From contig JADRCO010000198.1 of assembly GCA_021464525.1 (NCBI GenBank), forward strand, positions 1-43,982: a stretch of DNA of 43,982 nt, given 5' to 3'. Shown here one piece after another: positions 31,028 to 40,847 of this stretch. The stretch comes from Rhizophagus sp. LPA8_4_AMF. Its lineage: Eukaryota > Glomeromycota > Glomeromycetes > Glomerales > Glomeraceae. How positions within the stretch are numbered: the stretch's first letter is position 1; every line of letters starts with the position of its first letter. The position numbers were made by a program, and so were the translations under genes. Under the pieces are notes generated by a model, which saw only the letters and a list, made by a program, of their open reading frames with translations, ran no database searches and was not told where the DNA came from.

Positions 31028-32600
31028 TCATTCATCCTCATTCGCTGGTGTAAAAACAGCTTGCATCTACTATCGAGATATGAAACGATGTCTAGATCTT
31101 TTCAGGATAAACAGATTAAACGTAATGATTATTATGATAATCAGAAACATACGATTGATTCATGCATTATTTTCTAAATTACCTTTTTATTTAATGTCTT
31201 TATTTCATCATATAAATACTATCATGGCAAATCATCCATGCAACTAGCAAGTTAAAAATCAGTATTATCTTCTCGAATAAGTTCGCCCACATTTGCTAGT
31301 CGAATTTGTAAACTCTCCCTCGTTTGCAATTGTCATAATTATTGAGCCTTGACAATTTGAGTTTTTAAGCATTGAATGATCGATATCATTGCAGATGAAA
31401 CAACGGGTACTTGTTTTCTTGATCAATTTAATTAGCCAGCGATATTACCCTTATCGTAAGTATATCATTGATTTTACCTATTAAGATAAGTATTTCTTTT
31501 CCGTACCTCATTTTCATGCTCTTTACTTAAAGCTTTATCATTGAATGGATGATAAAAACCAATAATCGACCCATTTTTTGTTGCTACATTGACAACGGAC
31601 TCCAATTTTTTTTTTTATTCCGAAATTAAGAACCACTTTGCATCCTATTACCATTACGATCTCGGAATTGCAAAGTCCTCAGCCCTTTATAACACATGCT
31701 TTTGACGTTAATATTAAAGCGAATATCCATTATTTACTCCTATATTTGAATCCATTCCTATCCCACTCGCTTTTCATATCGAGATTTGACTACCATATTT
31801 TTGTACATAATTGAGCAACAGTTTCGGGTAAAGAAGGTGAAGCGACTGCAGTAATAGGAGCTTTGGATTTAGAGATTTTGGATTGAGATTTTTTTATATC
31901 GACATCAGATTTCATGAAAGAAATTCTAATCAGTTCTGAAATTTAAAGCATAATTCCAAGTTTTCCGTTTTACTTGGTCTTGAATCCTATCCAATCACAA
32001 TATATGAAGTTTTAGAACTAGGTTGTAAAGTAACACGCCGCTTATGATGTTGATGAGATCTTTAGTTTCTAAAGATTCTATATATATCTCGTCAGTAGAA
32101 GGCCTTCAGTTTCATGCGCGTTTCTCGTTCTTGTCTCAACCAAATCACCATTACATTTCTTATAATAGCACTGGACCCTAGTCTAGATGCCGATATCACT
32201 CATTAGTTTTTAATCTCGATTGCTTCTTGTTTGTTTTAGCATTTTACGATAGGAAGGTTTGCCAAGTAACATTTTAAGGTATTTCTTTCTTCAACTTTTA
32301 TAGAAATGGTACTGATCACCACCGAGTTATCTTGAACTTAAAGAAGTAATCGTTCGTCCTTTACCGATACCTTTTTCATCGCCATCATATTCTGTACTAT
32401 TTTTCTTTTTTTTTGATTGGGAAGATTCAATAGCACGATTATTAGAAGATTATATAATACTGCTTTTTGTTCATGTTTCGTTTTCTTGGGAGGTAAAGTG
32501 ACTTTGATCCTTCTTCTCAAAATCAGCCATCATCACCAATCTTCGTTTTAGAACTTTCGGCGAGTTCTTCTTCGTCTGAATCCCGGCTGAATTAGAATTA
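31028..32600 (-). pseudogene. Run of minus-strand exon scraps, probably one decayed gene
   Basis: The minus strand yields protein-like pieces in changing frames. These include SRDSDEEELAESSKTKIG (near 32570), then NRAIESSQSKKRK, then MLLGKPSYRKMLKQTRSN, and a clean 41-codon frame from the ATG at 31915 (MKSDVDIKKSQSKISKSK then APITAVASPSLPETV). VNVATKNGSIIGFYHPFND (near 31590) comes next. Acidic/basic low-complexity stretches next to folded-looking ones suggest a nuclear protein. A PARP/WGR-type origin was considered but no diagnostic motif was found. Stops separate all the pieces. Confidence 0.3.
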
Positions 32601-34626
32601 ATTAATATAATTAAGAATTCTTTAATGTAATATATAATTAATAATTATTCAAAAAACTTTTATTTATAACTTACGTATATACTGCACACGCTCAATTCTT
32701 GCAATGAGAGCATCAAGTTGTGTAGGAGAAATAAAAACTGCCTAAGTAATAAATAATAAAAATAATTAATACATTAACGTGTAATAAAATACAAATAAGA
32801 ATATTTACCATTTGATAAACATATCCAATTTTTGGGCCCAACCAAAAATCTTATGATCACTACGAACTCCTTTAACAGCAAATCTTTAAATCATCGGACT
32901 TTAAAAGATTGTTAAGGTGCTTTTTGCGTTCTGAAAACATTTTTTCATAAATTAAGGATTGATCCTATTTTCTTATCATAAAAGACATTGAGATATGTAA
33001 AAAGCCTCATAATAATGTTTTCGCATTTGCTAATCAATCACTTAAAAGCCCAACCAACTACAAAGTTACGGTACGAAACTTATATATTAAAAAAAATAGC
33101 TATATATAATTTTATTTATAGTTCTAACATTTATAATTTTAAAATGTGAACATACTCTATTTTTCGATTCAACTATCAGTTATTGAAGACGCAAAACACA
33201 AGCGTCGAAAAACAAAAAGATATCGTTATCAGATTAGCACGTGCACTGTGTAATAATCAAGATGATACAAGTGTCACTTATTCTGGAGTACTAGATGTTT
33301 TCTCATCTTGATAGCTGAACACCCTTAAGTCAGAATCCATTGCCAGAAATGGGACTTTTTTTTTTAATCTAACTTCTCCTTATAAATTCTGTACGCTGTC
33401 ACAAATCTCATTGCGAAACTTATTATTTAGTTTGACGAGAGTATGAAGCAATCGGCAAGTAAATTTATTGATGTTTGATTAAATTATTTATGAATTATTA
33501 ACATTTAATCCGCAATCAATATTTGCCCTAATTACTAAATTATATTTTAAACTTAATATAGAAATTACTTCACAGCTTGAATTGGATAGTGCTATTATTG
33601 AATTCCAACTTTAGCAACAAATACTTTCAAAAAACGATTTATGTGGTACTTGTTTAGGATCCTAAACATGCTAAGATGTGTTGTGATTGGCGCTCATTTC
33701 TTAACATTTGGCACGACATCAGTTAAATCTAGTTTTCCAAAACTAATTACTCGCAATTATGGATCATTGGGATTATGCTGCAAAAATTTAAGGTAATGCT
33801 TAGAATATATGAAATTCGGCCAGATATTGAGAGGACTTTATTTATTTATTTTATAATTTTAAATAATATTTAATTTATTAATGTTATTGTAATTATTTTA
33901 ATAGGTAAAATTCCTTTCCGCTTTGTTCATATTTCTACTTGCATAAGCAACTTCTTGTAGTTGAGATAATTCACCTAGCCCAGTACCAGAGCATCAGCGT
34001 AAATGATAAATGCTTGAATGAAATCAGTATTAACTTAGGGTAGGAGCTTTCATCAAACATTCTTTTAATCTTTCAAAGGCATTCTGTTTCTTATGGTCTC
34101 AAACAAATGGGGATATCCTTTATCAATAATTCATTCATTGGGTGAGCAATTTTATAGAAACCTTTGGTAAACTTTTGATAATAGGAGGATAATCCCAATG
34201 ATGATAGCTACAATAATGAAGTTATCAGAGGGTTAAATTCGAAATTAAACATATGGTAATTGAATACTTTTTTGCATTTATGATGGTTTTCATATCAACA
34301 CATTAACCAGAAAGTGTTCTGACTTAATTGATACTTTCTCGCAGGAAGAGTTGATGTTATTATTAGTAAAAGCCTATTGTGAATATTATCCTTTACTTTC
34401 TTGCCTTTTTGTCATAGGTTGTTGTGAACACTTTGAAATGACTGTCGATTTCGATGAAATAATCCAAATGCTTGCCAAAATCATGCAATATTCAAAATCC
34501 TTAAGTAAACAATTGGCGTTAGAGAACTGAAGGAAAACTTGAATAGGTATTATGTTTAATTATTCTTTGTAACGAGAATTACTATTTGTATTTATAGTTA
34601 AAGGAGATGGGAAAGATACGAGTAAC
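32601..34626. other. Mostly intergenic
   Basis: AT-rich. One 53-codon plus-strand open stretch without ATG at about 33150-33311 reads LLKTQNTSVEKQKDIVIRLA then RALCNNQDDTSV and may be an old exon. Nothing else recognised. Confidence 0.4.
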
Positions 34627-35407
34627 GTGCGACTTAAATTATTCATTGATCACGTGATGTGGAAGGAACATAAGATGTTGAAGGAGGATTATTATTTGAT
34701 TCGTATTTCACGTTTCCACCTTGCGCAAATGACTGACAAAGAATTCAAACACATCAAACCCTCTTCTCTTCCGCCTACCTTTCAAAAATCAAGCGACCGA
34801 ATTATTATTAAGAAAATTCAATATTTACCGAACAAATTATTTAGCCAACTTCACCCACCTTTATCGATTGACCAAAGACGAAAAAGAATCGACTGAAGAA
34901 TCGCCGCCGTCATTTACGTAAACATGAACGAATTCAAGCAGAAAAAGAACGTCATCTACTCGAACAAATTAAAGCCAAGAACGAAATCAACGACGTCGGG
35001 AACGTAAATTAGCCCATGCATCGTCATCTACACCTGTTGAAACGCCCAAACAAATCACTTTCAGGAAAAAAGATCATTTACAATTAGAACGAAATAGACG
35101 CCGGATTATGCGAGAAATTAGACGCACAATTAAAGACGAACAACGGCGAACGTATTTTTGCCAGACCAGGTTCTCGTTACACTGTTCCTCCCATAATACA
35201 AGTATAATTGAAGGTGCACTACCTACTCCAACTTCTCGAATTTTTATGTTACCTACAACGGTTTCATTTCTTAAACGACTGAATGTATTTCTTTACCGTT
35301 CACTGATGACGAAACGTCATCTGCTAAATCGGGAAATCGAAAGAAAAAAATTAAATCTAATATGGGAAATGTACAGAGATGATCTATTGTACTCCAACCG
35401 TTATTAA
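34627..35407 (+). pseudogene. Frameshifted arginine-rich coiled-coil protein
   Basis: Three plus frames follow one another. The first is 34627-34896 (an 89-codon open stretch ending SIDQRRKRID). Next comes KNRRRHLRKHERIQAEKERH, then LLEQIKAKN. Then a long open stretch from about 34990 reads NQRRRERKLAHASSSTPVET, later RNRRRIMREIRRTIKDEQRR. The style (Arg/Lys/Glu/Gln-rich helix, Ser/Thr/Pro linker) is continuous across the breaks, so at least two frameshifts split one former gene. A fourth piece, ERIFARPGSRYTVPPIIQ, is in another frame at about 35145-35200. The region is richer in G+C than its flanks. It may derive from a transposon capsid-like or DNA-binding protein; no domain was recognised. 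Confidence 0.45.
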
Positions 35408-35449
35408 ACCATGTCCTGAAGATAAAACCATAACATCAACCTTTATCAA

Positions 35450-35505
35450 GACTGCCACTCTCACTTTCATCACCACTTCCACCTCCACTTCCACCTTCAC
35501 TTTAG
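35450..35505 (+). repeat. CACTTCCACCTC hexamer-type repeat
   Basis: A short C/T/A repeat (CACTTCCACCTCCACTTCCA and neighbours). It makes Thr/Ser, His/Phe or Pro/Leu runs depending on frame and explains the 80-codon plus frame and the 62-codon minus frame here, both of which I leave out as genes. Confidence 0.5.
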
Positions 35506-35834
35506 TAATACCAACGTGTGAGGCTAGAAACTCTCCATGTACTATCGACAACTTTTCGTCATGCTGTAGCAAATGTTGTAGATTCCCTAATAGTAATCCT
35601 CAAGAAGAATTTTGTTGCTAGTGCTTCGATCCTCTGTTACCAATGATGTTTAACGTCATTACATTTCTCTTTTTACATTTTTATTAGACGTATTTCTTTT
35701 TTAAGGACATTCACATAGATTTATATTTCACCATTACCATTCCACCTATGACAGTATTTACAGGTGGCATTTTATATGAAAGACAAATACGGACTCGATC
35801 AAAGAATGTTGCTCTTGGTTCATAGCAGTATTTT

Positions 35835-36078
35835 ATTATTTTTTCTTGTCGGTGCAGGGTTTTAAATTCTTGAGGGGTTTATTGGCAATTTTCTTTTTCC
35901 ACCTTAGTGCTCTCGGCACGTAAAACACGTCAGGTTGGTTTTCAGTTTGTTTTTGTACTATTTTACGAAGTTTCTGTATTTTCTGCACTGTTACCTGTTC
36001 ACTTCGATAATAATAAAAACGATGTATTTTATTTTCTTTGTAGGCGAGGGAAATAAGAAGGTATATGAGTTAAAGGGT
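35835..36078 (-). pseudogene. Open stretch without ATG, Lys/Gln-rich, unrecognised
   Basis: The minus strand is open for about 79 codons between stops. It includes LAYKENKIHRFYYYRSEQVT, then VQKIQKLRKIVQKQTENQ, then PDVFYVPRALRWKKKIA, and ends KPCTDKKK and two stops. It has no ATG, so it is an internal or last exon or a relic. A second piece, CYEPRATFFDRVRICLSYK then MPPVNTVIGGMVMV, follows on the same strand in another frame. Composition is strongly protein-like. No family recognised. Confidence 0.35.
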
Positions 36079-37124
36079 AGTGTATTATAATGTATTATAA
36101 CTGAGATTGGTTATCTAATGACGATATATTGACAAACTATTGATCATTTCACGGAGTTCTTAAAAGTAAGTTTATTATTAAATATAAAGTTTAGATAATT
36201 TAAAAAAAAATCAATATTAACTTTAAATCTTTCCTACTTAAATCAAATGAATGTTGGTTAAGATTAGCATGTTTGGATATTTTCTTTAGCTTAGGTGATG
36301 CGAAAAAGAAAAAATAAAAAAAATTTATCGAATTATTCATTACAACCCTGCTGTAACTCTGTACACAATAAGGAAAAGAAGAAGCAACCGAATTACAGTA
36401 CTTAATTCTGTTCGCTCAAAAGAGTTTGCATAATTTATGACATTAAAGCGAGAGGACTTCTTTATAATGCAATTTTTTCAAGCATAGAGTTTGAATCATT
36501 GTTATGCCGGCGAACTTATTACAAAATTAGATGATATTTCTTACCGATTCATCTAGTAATTTGATTAAGAAGAAAAGTCTTCATATTAGTGTATCAGGAA
36601 TATCAATAACGAAATTGCGAATTAGTTTATTGTAGCGTAATTCAACATTGGCATTGGTAATTAAAAACGAGAAAAAATTTTTTTTATTATTGATATAAGA
36701 TGTTACTGTCTTCTAATTAATTTATACCGTATAATATCTATCACAAAAAAAAAGAATAAAAGGGATTATAATTCAAAGGGAATTACGTTTAAGATCAAAA
36801 TTGGTTATACAGTATAATTCTAAGAATAAAATTTCATTTGAATTCACATACACTATCTCCGAAGAAATTTCCCCTTTTTATAATTTTTAAGTTCCCTAAT
36901 TGAATTTCATATTCTTGTCCAAACATTTTTTTAATCTTCAAAGTTTCTTTGTTTACATTTTCTTTTGTGTTATCGAAAATCCCAATTTTCCCCACAAATT
37001 ATTGTGAACAGATTTTTTTTAAAAAAAATAAATACTGTAGAATGACATGTGGACGTATGTGCGTCATCGTTATAGAAACCGGCTAACATGTTTTGTGAAC
37101 GATTATATAAAATTAAACAAAAAA
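36079..37124. other. Intergenic, no gene seen
   Basis: AT-rich. A few 20-30 codon open stretches on both strands near 36350-36560 are not convincing. Confidence 0.4.
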
Positions 37125-37366
37125 TTAAACCATTTGTTCGATTACTTCCAGTAATTCCTGTTCTTTTTCACGTAATATTCCTTGATAAGTTCTAATAGTT
37201 TCATTATTCTTAGCTGTGATTTCATCTATTTCTTGATCTTTCTGGTTGTGTCATTTTTCTTTTTTAATTTTAAAACTTTATTTATTTCAATTGTTAAATC
37301 AGACATTATTTCACTCAGACGTATGATATTGCAAATCTTCTTTTGTTAATCCAACAAAACTATCCT
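37125..37366 (-). pseudogene. Frameshifted coiled-coil gene fragment
   Basis: On the minus strand one frame reads IIRLSEIMSDLTIEINKVLK then LKKKN. After a shift of frame at about 37248 it continues NQKDQEIDEITAKNNETIRT then YQGILREKEQELLEVIEQMV and TAA at 37125. The heptad pattern of Ile/Leu is continuous across the shift, so this is one coiled coil broken by an indel (or a missed tiny intron). A TTTCAG acceptor-like site stands just before it. Function unknown. Confidence 0.4.
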
Positions 37367-39983
37367 GAAAGTAATTTCTTCATTAAGAATTTATAAGTGT
37401 GTGAGGATAATGAATCAATTGCTGAAGCAGATAAATCTCATCTAAGTTTCTTTATTACCTCAAAAAATTTTGAAAAATTTCAGGTTAAACATTGGGTAAT
37501 TTAAGCAAAAATTAATTATTTTTCTCTTTATTAATTGGTAGCGAAACAAAAATGTTAAAATGACTACACGCGCACGAATTGACCTTCGATAATAATATCA
37601 TATCATTTTATCTTCATTTAAAATTTTCGAGTAAATTCAAAAATTATACAATTATAAATTTTTTAGACCAACCATTGTACATTTGTACCATCATATCAAT
37701 CATATTACCATCGTGTATTAACTTAAGTGACTAATAAATTAGCAAGTCTCGTGTCTTTTAATATATATATGTATATATAATTTATTTTATTAAATTAATC
37801 AATTAATCAATAATCGAAATATTTCATATTCTACAGAAAATCTACCTTCTGTTTCGACACTATAACATGTTTCTTTTATACGACTTAAAGAAATATAAAA
37901 CTAGCAAGTTCTATCATTAGATTTCCATTGAATCAGATTATACTTTAATGAAAATTTTCAGGATATAATCCATTACAATATTCGCTAAATAATAATTTGA
38001 ATCAGTAATTTAGAACAGATGAAGTAATTTGATCCATCAAATATATTGAAAATGGGACAACGATCGCTAATGAAAGAGAAGTAATGTACTGTTGTTTTCA
38101 TTAGTTAAAATTAATGATCCAAACGTGAATCATAAAATCAAGAATTGTTGCATCCTTTCTCTTTCACAATCAAAATATAAAAAATCCATATCATCCGATA
38201 TATTCATTTTTCTTGATAAAATCAGAGCGATAGAAATCTTTGTACAATGGATTAAAAGTTAAAGACTTCGGATATATTGTTCATGCTTGTCAACGCGTAA
38301 ATAAACTTAGAATAATTAGCAAATTTATTTGATATGGTAATAATAGAACTGATTTTGCATTACATAGCTCTCGAGACAGATTGATTGTTATCACTGGATT
38401 ACGATGTGGTATAGCTACAGATCAGCTCCTATCTACTTATTCTTAGTAACTATGTTGGTTAAGTTTCTGATTTTGATGATACTTTAAGTCAATTTTTGAT
38501 AAACTTATTAAAATGATATCTGTGAAAAAGAGGCTCCAAGAATTTTTACGACTTCAAGAGCAGCGCTGCTATCGCGAATCGATTGACTACTTTTGAATAA
38601 TGAAGGCTAAGGCCGCTAAGCACTTCATTGGATAAATTCTATCTCTGCTTAATTGTGGATTAAAACAGTACATATATACTGTATTTTCTACTAATTAACC
38701 AATCACATGTAAAATTAGTATCACATGACTGAGTGAACGCGGGCGTTAACTTATCGTAAAAGTAAAATGAAATGATAGACACAACCTTATTATGATACAA
38801 TTCAAATATATATAAGAATTTATCATAAAATTTACGAAACCCATTTTTAAAATAGATTGTAAAAAAGAATTATACCTTTAAATTTAAGTTTATTCAAAAA
38901 ATTTTCTTTATATATGATGGAAAAAATGATCATTGATTCACATTCTTTTCAAATTTGAAAACGAAATAATTTGAGACTTTTAGGAAAAATGTTAACCAAA
39001 TAAATTGCTGTGCCGCAGTTGTCTACAGCTTGTTAATCGTTATGATTTATTTAAGGATCATCACATCTATAAGAAGAAAATGGGGGCATCTGACAGACAA
39101 CGAAACCATAATACCCGTGTAATTATGTTATGAAGCCTTAAATCCATTTTTAGATAATTTATTGAATTAAACAATCAGGGAAAAATCAAAGATTTTTGAG
39201 ATAACCTAACTATAATAAATATTTATTTATTTATTTATTATAAAGAAAAAAAAATTTTAATTTTTAGTGTATTGTCAAATATTGATTCTTTACGGAGTTG
39301 ATTTCCGAAAAAATTCTTTTTGATCACACGCTCAATTCTTGAATCAAACCTGTTTATTTTTTTTTTGTTTTGCAGAATATAAATGTATAAGTATGCAGCT
39401 AAATTAGAGATATCACTCCAGGTGATTTTCTACCTTAAGTGATTTTCACTTCTGGTGATTTTTAACCTTATGTTATCAAATCTTGACATGTGGCTATAAT
39501 AGTGTATGCAGGTAAATATTGGCGGAGTTAACATAAATATTACTAATTAGTATTCCCCATTGTAAATTCTGCACTTCTCATTCATCGGTTAAATTGACAT
39601 TCATTCAACTCATTGTACGCAGATCCGTGAGACAAAATAACGTATAATTTTATAATACAGCTTCTAAAATTCTTTTTTAAAAAATATCGATAAACAAATT
39701 TTTTTTTTTTTTATTTATTTTACCCAAATTTGTTCATATTGACTAAGATATTAGAGTTCCGAATATTAAAAATCATTAATAATCATAATTTCTAACTAGG
39801 CAAAATTAAGTAAAAAAAAAATAGTGGCCCTTTTTTTTATGTGTAAATTTGTAAAATTATACAAATAGGGTTTGTTTTTTTTTTTAAGAAATTTATTATT
39901 TATTATCAATTAAGTTGTATATAATATTGGTTCGATGATCTTTTCATTATTTGCGTAATTCTTTTTAGATGTCTAGAACAAAC
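37367..39983. other. Mostly intergenic
   Basis: AT-rich. Protein-like scraps occur on the plus strand at about 38245-38440 (LKVKDFGYIVHACQRVNKLR; SRDRLIVITGLRCGIATDQL), separated by stops. Three GTGATTTT-containing units near 39420-39465 form a short local repeat. No intact gene. Confidence 0.35.
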
Positions 39984-40235
39984 TTATGGAATTCTCTTAC
40001 TTGATCTTGTTAAACCCTCAAGAAAAAAGGGTAATTCCGAAAAATCTCCTATGCTTTTTTTGGCTTCTACTGTATTATTATTATGTTCTTTGTCCTGATA
40101 ATTATCGATGTGTGTTATCGGTGACATAAACAGTGATGATAACAAAACCGACAAGCTGAAAGCCGAAAACCCCGAATTATATACCCAAATGGAGAATGAT
40201 TGATTTGACAATAAATATCCTTTGCTGTTTTTCCT
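39984..40235 (-). CDS. Unrecognised open stretch with one membrane-like segment
   Basis: The minus frame is open from an AAATCAG acceptor-like site (about 40236) to TAA at 39984. It carries a hydrophobic stretch (GFSAFSLSVLLSSLFM) followed by a polar Asn/Glu/Lys-rich tail. There is no ATG before the hydrophobic part; the first ATG gives only 48 residues (MSPITHIDNYQDKEH...). If real it would be a 3' exon of a membrane protein. No upstream exon was found between it and the Hsp70 gene. Confidence 0.22.
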   Translation of the reverse strand, partial: RKNSKGYLLSNQSFSIWVYNSGFSAFSLSVLLSSLFMSPITHIDNYQDKEHNNNTVEAKKSIGDFSELPFFLEGLTRSSKRIP

Positions 40236-40491
40236 GATTTATTAAAACGAAAAAAAAAATATATAATTATTATTGCAGTGATAACGATCAATATAACAAA
40301 TTAAAATAACTCGTTCACGAAGGAACAAATCGTTCTTATCTCTTTACTTCTTATTTTCTTATTAGCTGTTTATATTTTGTAAAGAAAATGTTTTGTCAGT
40401 CAAATAAAATATTTTTTTTCTTTTTTCCTTTTAATAATATTAGTCTGAAATATAATGAAGCACATATATTTCACGCTTGATAATTGTGTTG

Positions 40492-40511
40492 ATTCCTGAA
40501 ATCTCCTGAAA
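40492..40511 (+). promoter_or_regulatory. Heat-shock-element-like motif
   Basis: The sequence ATTCCTGAAATCTCCTGAAA holds four alternating 5-base units: TTC, GAA, CTC (one mismatch) and GAA, each spaced by two bases. This is the nTTCnnGAAn arrangement bound by heat-shock factor trimers. It lies about 345 bases before the ATG of the Hsp70-family gene, on its upstream side, so it probably serves that gene. Confidence 0.5.
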
Positions 40512-40847
40512 TCCCATAAATCGTAATATAATTTATTTGTAGTATTTAAAAACAAAGAACTTGGATGAAAAATACAGAAATGATTAACCCTTTGTTTTCT
40601 TTAAATAACTTGTCAAATCGTTTTACGTACGATAGACACTTTCTTATCACGAAATCACGAAATCGAAAAGATAAAAGGAATATTTCCAAGTTATATATAA
40701 TATATATATATATATATATTTTTAATTACTGTAAGCTACTTCTATGAATTAATACGATTGTTCACCTTTATCTTTAAAATAAATAATTGACCATGTTCTA
40801 TTTCTATCGATAATTTTAGTTTCTGTATTTGAAAAAAAGAAAAAAAA

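Noticed and set aside
31560-32580. PARP/WGR-type gene on the minus strand
   Set aside because: A few words (SLPETVAQL) recalled the PARP regulatory domain, but no WGR or catalytic His-Tyr-Glu motif was found.
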